A DNA stretch of 64,000 nucleotides from Brevibacillus sp. (GCA_017656235.1 JACDOF010000001.1:434001-498000); one strand, 5' to 3'; shown: positions 18,340 through 27,740, numbered from the stretch's first letter. Numbers and translations: made by a program. Notes: a model not told the origin generated them from the sequence alone.

Positions 18340-19131
18340 ATGCGTTCATCTACACTAACCAATCGGGTTGCCCTCGTCACCGGTGGGGCGAGCGGCATCG
18401 GACTTGCGATCGCACAAAAGCTGTACCAGGCCGGCTGTCACATTGCCATTGCCGATCTTGACCTGTCCAAGGCAGATGCCGCACTTGCAGAAATTCCGCA
18501 GCGGGAAGGGCAGCAAAAGCTGGCCCTTCACGTTGACATGGCCGACTATCCGACGGTCTATCGAATGGTAGAACATTGTGAACAGGCTCTCGGCAGCCTC
18601 GACATCCTGGTGAACAACGCGGGGTTTCAACACGTTGCGCCCATTGAGACATTTCCACCGGAAGTGTTTCAAAAACTGATTGACGTGATGCTGGTTGGCC
18701 CGTTTGTGGCCACCCAGGCAGTGTTTGCCCGGATGAAGCAGCGAGGATGGGGCCGGATCATCAACATCTCTTCCATCAATGGCAAGATCGGTGCGCCGTA
18801 CAAGGCGGGATATTGTTCCGCCAAGCACGGGATTATCGGGTTGACCCGGGTTACGGCCGCAGAGGCTGGAGACAGCGGTGTGACCTGCAACGCGATTTGT
18901 CCCGGTTTTGTGGATACTCCGTTGGTGCAAAACCAATTGGCCGATCTCAGTGCCGGCTACAAGGTGCCGACAGAGAAGGTAATTGAAGACGTGATTTTGC
19001 CCAATGTCCCGCAGCGACGGCTGATCGGAGCAGACGAGATCGGGGATACGGCGGTCTTCCTTGCCTCTGATGAAGCTGCAGCCATCACCGGACAGACGAT
19101 CAACGTATCCGGTGGCTATGTAATGAGTTGA
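18340..19131 (+). CDS. 3-hydroxybutyrate dehydrogenase-like SDR
   Basis: 263 residues, a classical short-chain dehydrogenase. It has the cofactor motif TGGASGIGLA near residue 14, NNAG (LVNNAGFQH), active-site serine in NISSINGKIGAPYKAGY, and the YCSAKHG catalytic Tyr/Lys. The PGFVDTPLVQNQ segment is typical of D-3-hydroxybutyrate dehydrogenases. GGAAGGGAGG precedes the ATG. It is the first gene of the sigma-54 operon, and the next gene's true start is 26 bases downstream. Substrate is inferred from family resemblance. Confidence 0.82.
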   Translation: MRSSTLTNRVALVTGGASGIGLAIAQKLYQAGCHIAIADLDLSKADAALAEIPQREGQQKLALHVDMADYPTVYRMVEHCEQALGSLDILVNNAGFQHVAPIETFPPEVFQKLIDVMLVGPFVATQAVFARMKQRGWGRIINISSINGKIGAPYKAGYCSAKHGIIGLTRVTAAEAGDSGVTCNAICPGFVDTPLVQNQLADLSAGYKVPTEKVIEDVILPNVPQRRLIGADEIGDTAVFLASDEAAAITGQTINVSGGYVMS

Positions 19132-19157
19132 ATCACGTAAGAATTGGGGGGGTACTG

Positions 19158-20375
19158 ATGAAAAAAAACAAGTGGAAATTACTGTTGGCGTTGGTTTTGT
19201 CCGTTGGTTTGGCGGGGTGCGGACCGCAGCTTGATGAACCGGGCAGCTCTGCAGGCTCCGGTCAAACCTCGGGTGAAACTTCCGCCGGTGCGGACGGCGG
19301 CAGCGGGGAAATCCCCATCGGTTTGGCCATCTCGCTAAGCGGAGGCACGGCCAAGTACGGGGAAGCGGCAAAACGTGGAGTAGAACTGGCGATAGAAGAG
19401 TTTAACGCCGCAGGGGGTTACAACGGGCAGAAGGCAAAGCTGATCGTCTATGACGATGAAGCCAAGCCGGAGAAGTCGGTGGAAATTGTCCAGCGTCTGA
19501 TCCAGCAGGATAAAGTGGTCGCATTTGTGGGGCCTGCCAACAGCGGTAATGCCATGGCCCACATCAAGTACGCCCAGGAAGCCGGGATACCGGAAGTGAT
19601 TCCGGTGGCGACCGGTACGGCGATCACGCAGACGTATGCCGGAGAGGAGAAAAACTACATCTTCCGGGTTGCACCTTACGATCGCGGTCAGGTGGAAACC
19701 CTGCTCAAATGGTTGGTTGAAGAGAAAAAGTTCAGCAAACTGGGGCTGCTTCACGATACCACCGGTTACGGTCAAGGTGGAAAGCAGGATGTCGAGCAGG
19801 TGTTGAAGGAGAAGTACAACATGGAACTGGCCGTAACGGAATCGTTTCAAGTAAACGACACCAACATGGAGGCCCAGTTAATCAAGATGCGTGATGCCAA
19901 TGTAGATGCGGTTATTTTCTACGGATTGGCTCCGGAGGCGGCGCAGTACCTGAAGTCGCGTGAGAAGTTGAACTACTATCCGATTACGGCCGCATCCTGG
20001 GCCACGGGTGATCCGACGGTAAAAGAACTGGTCGGTGACTTGGTGAACAAAGAGGTATACATGGTGCAGTCGTTTACAATCGATCAGAGTGAAGCGGCGG
20101 GCAAGTTCCACGACAAAATCGTCTCCAAGTACGGAGAGGACATCTTCCCGATCGCCTCAGCCCAGGGGTATGACTGTGCCAACCTGATTCTTGAAGCAAT
20201 CAAGAAAGTGGGGACGGATCCTGCCGCCATTCGCGACGCGATTGAAAACATGGATGACTTCAAAGGTGTGACCGCCATCAAGGCGAAGCCGTTTACCAAA
20301 GAAAACCACGAAGCGCTGACGAGCGAAAACATGTTCCTCGCCACGTACAAGGATGGAGTGATCGTCAAACCGTAA
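19158..20375 (+). CDS. LivK-type ABC substrate-binding lipoprotein
   Basis: 405 residues. Signal peptide with lipobox VGLAGC (Cys near residue 22), then a Ser/Gly-rich linker, then a periplasmic-binding-protein type 1 (Peripla_BP_6) domain beginning IPIGLAISLSGGTAKYGEAAKRG. An upstream in-frame ATG (19128) overlaps the dehydrogenase stop. ATG 19158 is preferred because GGGGGGG precedes it by 5-6 bases and it gives a proper signal peptide. The family binds branched-chain amino acids, amides or other small carboxylates; the ligand here is not known. Confidence 0.9.
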   Translation: MKKNKWKLLLALVLSVGLAGCGPQLDEPGSSAGSGQTSGETSAGADGGSGEIPIGLAISLSGGTAKYGEAAKRGVELAIEEFNAAGGYNGQKAKLIVYDDEAKPEKSVEIVQRLIQQDKVVAFVGPANSGNAMAHIKYAQEAGIPEVIPVATGTAITQTYAGEEKNYIFRVAPYDRGQVETLLKWLVEEKKFSKLGLLHDTTGYGQGGKQDVEQVLKEKYNMELAVTESFQVNDTNMEAQLIKMRDANVDAVIFYGLAPEAAQYLKSREKLNYYPITAASWATGDPTVKELVGDLVNKEVYMVQSFTIDQSEAAGKFHDKIVSKYGEDIFPIASAQGYDCANLILEAIKKVGTDPAAIRDAIENMDDFKGVTAIKAKPFTKENHEALTSENMFLATYKDGVIVKP

Positions 20376-20458
20376 CCGAAGGATGACGGGACATTTGTTT
20401 GAAGATTTCGTCAACAACCTTCGTCCTTGAAGGGCAGCACGGAAAGGAGGGAGCGCGA

Positions 20459-21343
20459 TTGCTGCAGGCGGTGGTAAGTGGACTGATTCTGGGCAGTATC
20501 TACGCGATTATTGCTCAAGGCTACTACATTACGTACATTACGACGCGTACGCTTAACTTCGGACAAGGAGATTTCCTGATGGTGGGAGCGCTCCTTGGCC
20601 TTACCTCGCTAGGAGCGATGACCGCGTCAGGGATTCATGTGTACCTGGCTGCCGTGCTCACCATCCTGTTGATTTCGGCCGTTATGGGTGTATTGGGTTG
20701 GGGGCTGGAGCGGGCGGCAATCCGTCCTCTTCAGCACTTTTTATCAATTGGGTGGATATTGAGCACAGTGGCGGTTTCGATCATGCTTCGCAACATTGCC
20801 ATGCTGATTTGGGGAAGAAATGTGATTCCGTTCCCCTCTCCTTTTGGCAGTGACGTGTACCGCATTGGGGAAGTGGGGATTACCCGGCATGAACTGTTTG
20901 TCGCGATCAGTGCAGTCGTGATCATGGCATGCCTGTTCTTCTTCTTGAACAGGTCGCTGTTGGGGAAGGCGCTGGCAGCTGTGGCATTTAACCGGGATGC
21001 CGCATCGCTGATGGGGATTAACCCGCAGCGGATGGCCGTACTGGCTTTCGCCCTGTCTTCGGCACTGGCCGGGATTGGCGGAATTCTGGTTGGCCCGATT
21101 ACCAACACTGCTTTTTTCATGGGGGCCACACTGGGACTGAAGGCGTTCGCGGCGGCCATTATCGGTGGATTGGAAAACCCGCTTGGCATCCTGATTGGGG
21201 GGTTACTGCTCGGGGTAATCGAGCAGGTCTTCTCGCTGTTTAATTCCGCGTACAAGGACGCCAGCGCCATTGTGCTGATCCTGATTGTCCTGATTTTTAT
21301 GCCGCAAGGGCTGCTTGGGAAAAAAGTGAAGGAGAAATTCTGA
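20459..21343 (+). CDS. LivH-type ABC permease
   Basis: 294 residues from TTG 20459, which lies 8 bases after AAAGGAGGGAG. This start gives the usual family N-terminus LQAVVSGLILGSIYAIIAQG. About eight membrane segments are seen. The conserved loop LMGINPQRMAVLAFALSSAL is the ATPase-contact region of branched-chain-type permeases. A longer reading from TTG 20399 lacks a ribosome site and adds a hydrophilic stretch, so I reject it. Confidence 0.9.
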   Translation: MLQAVVSGLILGSIYAIIAQGYYITYITTRTLNFGQGDFLMVGALLGLTSLGAMTASGIHVYLAAVLTILLISAVMGVLGWGLERAAIRPLQHFLSIGWILSTVAVSIMLRNIAMLIWGRNVIPFPSPFGSDVYRIGEVGITRHELFVAISAVVIMACLFFFLNRSLLGKALAAVAFNRDAASLMGINPQRMAVLAFALSSALAGIGGILVGPITNTAFFMGATLGLKAFAAAIIGGLENPLGILIGGLLLGVIEQVFSLFNSAYKDASAIVLILIVLIFMPQGLLGKKVKEKF

Positions 21344-21344
21344 T

Positions 21345-23129
21345 ATGAGGAAATGGCTTATCTACGCGCTGCTCGCAATTCTCTTGTACGCCTTCCCTTG
21401 GCTCATTCCCAGCTCGTATTTTGTACACATGGCACAGGGATTCCTCTACACCTACATCGTGGTCGTGGGACTCAACCTGCTGGTCGGTCTGTCCGGCCAG
21501 CTTTCACTGGGTCATGCCGGTTTCTATGCGATTGGAGCTTATACGACGGCACTGTGCACCCTGGCAAACGTACCGTTTTTGCTCAGTCTGGTGATCGGGA
21601 TGGCTGCCTGTGCCTTGACGGGCGCGTTCGTGGCAATGCTGTCACTTCGGGCCAAGGGTCCGTATCTGGCGATGGTGACAATCGCGTTTGGACTGTTAAT
21701 CGAGATTGTCGCCAACCGTTGGGTGGATGTCACCGGAGGTCCTGCCGGTCTTTACCTGGAGGAACCGAGCCTGTTTGGTTTTCGGTTGGGTGTAGTGGAG
21801 TACTACTGGTTCATTGCGTTTATCACGCTGGTGATCGCCGCCCTTGTAGACAATCTGTTTACATCCCGCATCGGCCGCACGTTTCGGGCCATGGGCAACA
21901 GTGAAGTGGCGGCGGCCACGGTGGGCGTCAACGTGCGGAACTGGAAGGTGCTGGCCTTTTCCCTCAGCGCGCTGATTGCCGGTGTCGGTGGTGCTCTGTT
22001 TGCCTTTCAAAACGCCTACTTCAACAGTGACTCGTTTACCTTTGACAAGTCGATCCTGTTTTTGATCGGGGTCATTGTCGGCGGCGCGGGAACCAGGCTG
22101 GGACCGGTAATCGGTACGGTTATCATCTTCCTTTTGCCGCAGTGGGTACAAAGTTTGTATGATTACCACCTGCTGATCTTCGGTGCAATCCTGCTGTTTA
22201 GTCTGATTGTGCTGCCAGACGGAATTGTGGGCGGATTTGGACGGTTGATGGGGCGCCGGAAGCAGTTGACGACAGCCCACAGCGTGGTCGAAGATACAGC
22301 AGAGGAAAAGAGCGATGACGTACGTTGGGCGGCTGAACGACAGGAGACGGTGCTTGACGTGGAACATGTTGTCATGGAGTTTGACGGATACCGTGCCGTC
22401 GACGATGTCAGCCTGGAAATGAAAGGTCCAGAGGTACGAGGGTTAATTGGTCCAAACGGTTCCGGGAAAAGCACCATGGTCAACCTCCTGACCGGCGTAT
22501 ACGTGCCCACAGCCGGCCGGATACGCTGGAACGGGCGAGATGTAACCTCTTTCGCTCCCCACCAGATGGCGGCAGTAGGTATCACCCGCACATTTCAGAA
22601 TTTGCAGTTGTTTGGTGAGATGACGGTTCTGCAAAATGTGATGGTCGGGTTTCACCTCCATTATCGAACCGGCTTCTGGGCCAATCTGTTTCATACAGCC
22701 GCTTTTCACCGGGAGGAGCGTCAATTTGCCGCAGAGGCGCTGCGTCTCTTGGCATTCGTTGGGATGGCGGAAAAAGCAGAAGAGACGGCGGCGAACCTTT
22801 CCTACGGTGAGCAGCGGCTGGTGGAGATTGCCCGGGCCATGGCAGTCAGGCCGCAGCTGTTGATTCTGGATGAGCCGGCGGCTGGGGCCAGCCACTACGA
22901 AGTGGAAAAAATCACAAAGGTGATCCGCAATCTGAAAGACGTGGGCATCTCCATCATCCTGGTGGAACACCACATGGAGATTGTCATGAACGTCTGCGAT
23001 CATATCACCGTTCTCGACTTTGGCAAAAAGATCGCGGAAGGCAGACCCGAAGAGATCCAAAATCATCCGCAGGTGATTGAAGCGTATCTCGGGGGAGAGG
23101 AGGTGAGCAAGCTTGTTGTCGGTACGTAA
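21345..23129 (+). CDS. Fused LivM permease - LivG ATPase
   Basis: 594 residues. Residues 1 to about 300 are a LivM-type permease (GLNLLVGLSGQLSLGHAGFYAIGAY). After a charged linker (~305-335) comes a complete LivG-type ATPase with Walker A GPNGSGKST near 367, signature LSYGEQR, Walker B LLILDEPAAG and His in VEHHME. In many bacteria these are separate genes. There is no frameshift, and the linker is long, so it reads as a genuine fusion. It overlaps livF by 17 bases. Confidence 0.92.
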   Translation: MRKWLIYALLAILLYAFPWLIPSSYFVHMAQGFLYTYIVVVGLNLLVGLSGQLSLGHAGFYAIGAYTTALCTLANVPFLLSLVIGMAACALTGAFVAMLSLRAKGPYLAMVTIAFGLLIEIVANRWVDVTGGPAGLYLEEPSLFGFRLGVVEYYWFIAFITLVIAALVDNLFTSRIGRTFRAMGNSEVAAATVGVNVRNWKVLAFSLSALIAGVGGALFAFQNAYFNSDSFTFDKSILFLIGVIVGGAGTRLGPVIGTVIIFLLPQWVQSLYDYHLLIFGAILLFSLIVLPDGIVGGFGRLMGRRKQLTTAHSVVEDTAEEKSDDVRWAAERQETVLDVEHVVMEFDGYRAVDDVSLEMKGPEVRGLIGPNGSGKSTMVNLLTGVYVPTAGRIRWNGRDVTSFAPHQMAAVGITRTFQNLQLFGEMTVLQNVMVGFHLHYRTGFWANLFHTAAFHREERQFAAEALRLLAFVGMAEKAEETAANLSYGEQRLVEIARAMAVRPQLLILDEPAAGASHYEVEKITKVIRNLKDVGISIILVEHHMEIVMNVCDHITVLDFGKKIAEGRPEEIQNHPQVIEAYLGGEEVSKLVVGT

Positions 23130-23823
23130 TGCCCAGGTTCGGTACGGCATGGCAGAGGCGCTGCGCGGCGTAGACCTGGAGGTAAACGAAGGGGAAATCG
23201 TCGCCGTAATCGGCCGCAATGGGGCTGGCAAGACAACCTTGCTCAAGGCGATCACGGGTTTGGTCAAGATGAGCGGTGGGGAAATCCGTTTTAAAGGGGA
23301 ACGAATTGATCGTCTGCCGGCTCATGAGATCGTCAAAAAGGGAATTGGCCATGTTCCTCAGGGACGACAAGTGTTTGGCGATCAAACGGTTGAAGAAAAC
23401 CTGATACTTGGTGCATACACCAAGATCAAGCAGCAGCCCGAGCAGGTCAAGAAATGGATGGAGCGGGAGTACCAGCGTTTTCCGCGGCTCCGCGAACGTC
23501 GGCATCAGCAGGCAGGCACTCTCTCAGGCGGTGAGCAGCAAATGCTCGCATTGGCCCGTGCTTTGATGGCCGATCCCCCCTTTCTGGTGCTGGATGAACC
23601 ATCCATGGGCCTGTCACCAATCTATGTCAAACTGATTCTGGACACGGTCGTTCAGTTGAGAAAGGAAGGAAAAACCATCCTGCTGGTTGAGCAGCTGGCT
23701 ACGGCGGCTCTCTCCATCTCCGACCGCGCCTATGTGCTCTCCTCCGGAGCCGTGGAGCTGACGGGACCATCGACCGAACTGCTTCACGACGAAAAAGTCA
23801 TTCGCACCTATCTGGGAGCATAA
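23113..23823 (+). CDS. LivF-type ABC ATPase
   Basis: 236 residues. Walker A GRNGAGKTT near residue 35, signature LSGGEQQ, Walker B FLVLDEPSMGLSP and switch histidine replaced by Gln (LLVEQ), as is usual for LivF. Starts at TTG 23113 or TTG 23116, 6-9 bases after AGGAGGTGA. It is the last gene of the sigma-54 operon; a terminator follows 6 bases after the stop. Confidence 0.92.
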   Translation: MLSVRNAQVRYGMAEALRGVDLEVNEGEIVAVIGRNGAGKTTLLKAITGLVKMSGGEIRFKGERIDRLPAHEIVKKGIGHVPQGRQVFGDQTVEENLILGAYTKIKQQPEQVKKWMEREYQRFPRLRERRHQQAGTLSGGEQQMLALARALMADPPFLVLDEPSMGLSPIYVKLILDTVVQLRKEGKTILLVEQLATAALSISDRAYVLSSGAVELTGPSTELLHDEKVIRTYLGA

Positions 23824-23829
23824 ACATCA

Positions 23830-23874
23830 GGGAAAAAGGCAACGCGAGAAACGTCTGCCTTTTTCTCTTTTTTT
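23830..23874 (+). terminator. Terminator of the dehydrogenase-liv operon
   Basis: GGAAAAAGGCA pairs with TGCCTTTTTCTC, with a small inner stem ACG/CGT, followed by TTTTTTT. Confidence 0.85.
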
Positions 23875-23904
23875 ACGTGGGAAACCGAAGCCGCTGCCCC
23901 TTTT

Positions 23905-23934
23905 TTGCTGAGCTGGCAGGAAATCGGTTACAAT
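23905..23934 (+). promoter_or_regulatory. Promoter of ymfF
   Basis: TTGCTG (-35, 23905-23910), 18 bases, TACAAT (-10, 23929-23934), about 38 bases upstream of the ymfF start. Confidence 0.55.
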
Positions 23935-23971
23935 AAATAAAACACGATGAACAGGAAGGAGCTAGCCTACG

Positions 23972-25267
23972 ATGAGCGTTCCGATTCCGGAAATCGCTTT
24001 TGAAACGACACAGGTTAACGGGCTAAACCTGCACGTGCTGCCTGCCAAGAAGTTTAAGACGACGACGATCGTCGTTTGTATCGAACAAGCGTTGTCCGAG
24101 GAAAACGTAACCAAGACAGCTCTGCTGGCTCACGTTTTGAAGCGGGCAACCGCCCGTTTTCCCGACAGCAAGCAGCTTCGGGAGCACCTCGACTTCCTCT
24201 ATGGAGCGGTTTTTGACGTAGACGTGGCCAAAAAAGGAGAGCGCCAGATTTTGCAGGTTTACCTGGAACTGCCGCAAGAACAGTATCTGTCCGCCGAGAC
24301 GGCGCTTTTGGAACAGGCCATTCAGTTTGTCGGCGATGTGCTGCTGCGGCCTTACCTGGAAAACGGCGTGTTTGCAGAGAAGTACATACTGTCGGAGAAA
24401 GAAGCACTGCGCAAGCGCATCGAGAGTGTCGTCGACGACAAGATAAAATACGCCAACCAGCGCATTACGGAAGAAATGTGCAAAGGTGAACCGTTTGCGC
24501 TGCTGGTTTACGGGCGAGTGGAAGACTTACCTGCGATATCCGGCGAGAATCTTTACAGGTACTGGAAGGAGTTGATCGCCCGCAATCCAATCGACATATT
24601 CGTGGTGGGGGATGTGGAGCAGAAGCAGATCGAAGAGTACATCGGCCGCCATCTGGCGATTGAACGCGGTCTTGCCAAACAACTGCCTCCGCTGGCCGTC
24701 CAGAAGCAGGTCAGCGAGATTCGCGAGGTAATTGACCAACTGGACGTGACACAGGGGAAACTGAACATTGGCTGCCGAACACACGTAACGTACCGCGACG
24801 ACGATTATCCAGCCCTGGTGATGGCCAATGGCGTACTGGGCGGTTTTCCCCACTCCAAGCTGTTCATCAACGTACGGGAAAAAGCCAGTTTGGCCTACTA
24901 CGCCGTCTCGCGTCTGGAGAGCCACAAAGGCGTGCTGATGATGATGGCGGGGATCGATGCGGCCAACTATGAGAAGGCCGTGTCCATCATGAAGGAACAA
25001 TTGCAGTTGGTACGCGATGGGAACATCAGCGAGATGGAACTTGCCCAGACCAAAGCAACCATCGTCAACCAATACCGGGAGTTGATGGACAGCGCCCGAA
25101 TGATGATCGAGTTTACCTATAACGGGCGGCTGAGCGGCCGCAGGCGGACATTGTCCGAACTGCTGCGGCAGATTCAGGATATCGGGATCGAGGAAATCAG
25201 GCGCGTCGCCGATAAGGTGCAGATTGACACCATTTACCTGCTGCGCGACAGGAAAGGGGGAGCTTGA
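23972..25267 (+). CDS. ymfF: M16-family protein YmfF (EF-P modification-associated)
   Basis: 431 residues, insulinase/M16 fold. The expected zinc motif HxxEH is absent: the corresponding helix reads LLAHVLKRATARF, so it is probably a non-catalytic partner of YmfH. In B. subtilis ymfF, ymfH and ymfI are associated with formation of 5-aminopentanol on elongation factor P. The stop overlaps an in-frame alternative start of ymfH and the two are certainly co-transcribed. GGAAGGAG precedes the ATG. Confidence 0.88.
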   Translation: MSVPIPEIAFETTQVNGLNLHVLPAKKFKTTTIVVCIEQALSEENVTKTALLAHVLKRATARFPDSKQLREHLDFLYGAVFDVDVAKKGERQILQVYLELPQEQYLSAETALLEQAIQFVGDVLLRPYLENGVFAEKYILSEKEALRKRIESVVDDKIKYANQRITEEMCKGEPFALLVYGRVEDLPAISGENLYRYWKELIARNPIDIFVVGDVEQKQIEEYIGRHLAIERGLAKQLPPLAVQKQVSEIREVIDQLDVTQGKLNIGCRTHVTYRDDDYPALVMANGVLGGFPHSKLFINVREKASLAYYAVSRLESHKGVLMMMAGIDAANYEKAVSIMKEQLQLVRDGNISEMELAQTKATIVNQYRELMDSARMMIEFTYNGRLSGRRRTLSELLRQIQDIGIEEIRRVADKVQIDTIYLLRDRKGGA

Positions 25268-25269
25268 TC

Positions 25270-26568
25270 ATGCAGGTGACAACATTTGAGCAGGTGAACG
25301 AGACGATCTACCACGAGAAACTGCCCAACGGTCTTCGCGTGTACTTGCTGCCGAAGACGGGCTTCAGCAAGACCTATGCTGTCTTTACAACCCGGTATGG
25401 CTCCATCGACAGCCATTTTCGCGCCGGAGGGGAAGAGACGATCGTTCCCGACGGGATTGCCCATTTTTTGGAGCATAAGCTGTTTGAGAAGAAAGACCGT
25501 GACGTGTTTCAGGATTTTTCCCGCAACGGGGCGTCCAGCAACGCGTTTACATCCTTTAACCGCACCGCTTATCTCTTCTCCAGTACGGAACAAGTGGTGG
25601 AGAACCTGAACACGCTGCTTGATTTTGTTCAGGATCCATATTTTTCCGATCAGAGTGTGGAAAAGGAGAAAGGCATCATCGGCCAGGAGATTCAGATGTA
25701 TGATGACAATCCCGACTGGAAAGTGTACATGAATCTGTTGAAGGCGCTGTACCAAAAGCACCCGGTACGCATCGAAATCGCCGGTACGATTGAATCGATC
25801 TCCCGCATTACCAAGGAGGCGCTCTACCGGTGTTACGAGACGTTTTACCATCCTGGCAACATGCTGCTGTTTGTCGTTGGTGCCATAGATCCAGAGCAGA
25901 TCATGCAGGTAATCCGTGATAACCAGGCGCGGAAACAGTTCCCTCCCGTGCCACGGATCGAGCGTTTCTTCCCCGAAGAACCAGGTGAGGTGGGAATGAA
26001 GCGAATCGAGCACCATCTGCCAGTCGGGCTTCCCAAGTGTCTGATCGGCTACAAGGAAACCAACTTGGGCCTGACGGGCCAGGCCCTGCTCAAACAGGAA
26101 CTGACGACCAAGCTTGTGCTGGAGATTTTGTTTGGCACCAGTTCCGTTCTCTATCAGAAACTGTACGACAGCGGACTGATTACGGAGAGTTTTGACTTTG
26201 ACTACACGGCCGAAACCGCTTATGCCTATTCCCTGTTGGGGGGCGACACTCCGGATCCGGATGAGTTGGTCAAGGTGCTGAACGGGGAAGTAGAGCGCAT
26301 CCTTGAGCAGGGGATATCTACAGAAGATTTTGAGCGGAGCAGGCGAAAGAAGATCGGCCAGTTTCTGCGCGCGCTCAACTCGGTAGAGTATATTGCCAAC
26401 CAATTTACCAGCTACAAGTTTAACGAAACTGACTTGTTTGACGTCCTGCCTGTGCTCGAATCCATTACCCTGGATGATGCCAACCGAAGACTGCGTGAAC
26501 ACTTCCAGCCCGAGCAGCAAGCGGTCTCCATCGTCCGTTCGGCGAGTACAAAGGAGCAGCCGTTCTGA
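25270..26568 (+). CDS. ymfH: M16-family zinc peptidase YmfH (EF-P modification-associated)
   Basis: 432 residues. Unlike YmfF it keeps the inverted zinc motif HFLEH near residue 66, so this is the catalytic member of the pair. A TTG at 25264 is only 2-3 bases after GGGGGAG, whereas ATG 25270 is well spaced and gives MQVTTFEQVNE. Its stop overlaps the next start by one base (TGATG), meaning translational coupling with ymfI. Confidence 0.88.
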   Translation: MQVTTFEQVNETIYHEKLPNGLRVYLLPKTGFSKTYAVFTTRYGSIDSHFRAGGEETIVPDGIAHFLEHKLFEKKDRDVFQDFSRNGASSNAFTSFNRTAYLFSSTEQVVENLNTLLDFVQDPYFSDQSVEKEKGIIGQEIQMYDDNPDWKVYMNLLKALYQKHPVRIEIAGTIESISRITKEALYRCYETFYHPGNMLLFVVGAIDPEQIMQVIRDNQARKQFPPVPRIERFFPEEPGEVGMKRIEHHLPVGLPKCLIGYKETNLGLTGQALLKQELTTKLVLEILFGTSSVLYQKLYDSGLITESFDFDYTAETAYAYSLLGGDTPDPDELVKVLNGEVERILEQGISTEDFERSRRKKIGQFLRALNSVEYIANQFTSYKFNETDLFDVLPVLESITLDDANRRLREHFQPEQQAVSIVRSASTKEQPF

Positions 26569-27302
26569 TGACGAGACAGACAACATGGGCTTTGATTACG
26601 GGAGCGTCTGGAGAAATCGGTCGGGCTATCGGGAGACGGCTGGCTGCTGAGGGATATCCGCTGTACTTGCACTACTTTCGTTCACTGGAGCGGTTGGAGC
26701 CGCTGCTGAACTACTGCCGCGAACAGGGGACCCCGGCCTATCCGCTTCAGGCTGACTTGCGGGACACGTCGGAGATCGCCCGCTTGTTTGAACAGATGCC
26801 GGTAAAGCCGCTGTTATTGGTCAACAACACATCAATTGACCAGTACGGGACAATCGATCAGGTAACGCCTGCTCAATTCGATGAGCTGGTAGCAGTCAAT
26901 GTGCGGTCAGCCTTCTTTGTTTGCCAGCGGGCCCTGCCTGCGATGGTTGGTCAACGCTATGGCCGCATCGTCAATCTGGCGTCGATTTGGGGCTTGACGG
27001 GAGGGTCCTGTGAAGTGCTGTACTCACTCACCAAGGGAGCCGTAATCGCCTTTACCAAGGCACTGGCAAAAGAAGTGGCGCCAAGCGGGATTACGGTTAA
27101 CGCGGTTGCGCCAGGCGCCGTGGAAGGCGGAATGATGAACCGCTTCACGAGTGAAGAGCGACAGGAAATCGCAGGGGAGATTCCTGCCGGCAGGCTGGGA
27201 CGGCCGGAAGAGATCGCTTCCCTGGTCACTTACCTGCTGTCTGAAGAGTCGGCTTACATCACGGGGCAAGTAGTGAGCGCCAATGGAGGCTGGTATACGT
27301 GA
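26568..27302 (+). CDS. ymfI: SDR YmfI, EF-P 5-aminopentanone reductase
   Basis: 244 residues, short-chain dehydrogenase. It has cofactor motif TGASGEIGRAIG near residue 10, LVNNTS in place of the usual NNAG, LASIWG and YSLTKG carrying the catalytic Ser, Tyr and Lys. In B. subtilis the homologue reduces the aminopentanone on EF-P Lys32 to aminopentanol. The assignment rests on the ymfF-ymfH-ymfI order; a generic 3-oxoacyl-ACP reductase is the alternative from sequence alone. Confidence 0.85.
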   Translation: MTRQTTWALITGASGEIGRAIGRRLAAEGYPLYLHYFRSLERLEPLLNYCREQGTPAYPLQADLRDTSEIARLFEQMPVKPLLLVNNTSIDQYGTIDQVTPAQFDELVAVNVRSAFFVCQRALPAMVGQRYGRIVNLASIWGLTGGSCEVLYSLTKGAVIAFTKALAKEVAPSGITVNAVAPGAVEGGMMNRFTSEERQEIAGEIPAGRLGRPEEIASLVTYLLSEESAYITGQVVSANGGWYT

Positions 27303-27432
27303 GCGGCGGGAGGTGATGTTGAGGATTGGCGGGGTTGTCTCACAACGATGTATATTTTTGGACAGCGGACGGAACTCTAAAACCTGTACGGGCAAACTGT
27401 CCGGGTAATCATGAGTAGGGAGGAAAACGTCT

Positions 27433-27696
27433 ATGTCAGTTCTTGACAACTTTCGCGATTGGAAACACTTTCTTGGCGATCGTGTACAGGCAGCACAACA
27501 GGCAGGCATGGAGAGTGACATGATTGAAAACGTTGCCTATCAAATCGGCGGGTATCTGGCCAATCAGGTGGATCCGAAGAACGAGCAGGAGCGTCTGCTT
27601 AAAGAGCTGTGGGACGCCGGTGACGAAGAGCAGCAGCGTGCCCTTGCCTCGATGATGGTAAAAATGGTGCAAAGCGAGACAAGTGCACAGCGGTAA
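27433..27696 (+). CDS. ymfJ: DUF3243 protein YmfJ
   Basis: 87 residues, acidic and helical, with the family core LDNFRDWKHFLGDRVQAAQQAGM. No catalytic motif, no signal peptide. AGGGAGGA precedes the ATG. The 130-base gap after ymfI contains only a GGACAG/CTGTCC inverted repeat (27361-27403). Function unknown. Confidence 0.87.
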   Translation: MSVLDNFRDWKHFLGDRVQAAQQAGMESDMIENVAYQIGGYLANQVDPKNEQERLLKELWDAGDEEQQRALASMMVKMVQSETSAQR

Positions 27697-27701
27697 TTGC
27701 A

Positions 27702-27733
27702 AAAAATCCCCTCTACATGGGGATTTTTCTTTT
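27702..27733 (+). terminator. Terminator after ymfJ
   Basis: AAAAATCCCC-tctacat-GGGGATTTTT followed by CTTTT. The A/U-rich ends would let it work in both directions. Confidence 0.88.
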
Positions 27734-27740
27734 ATACCCT

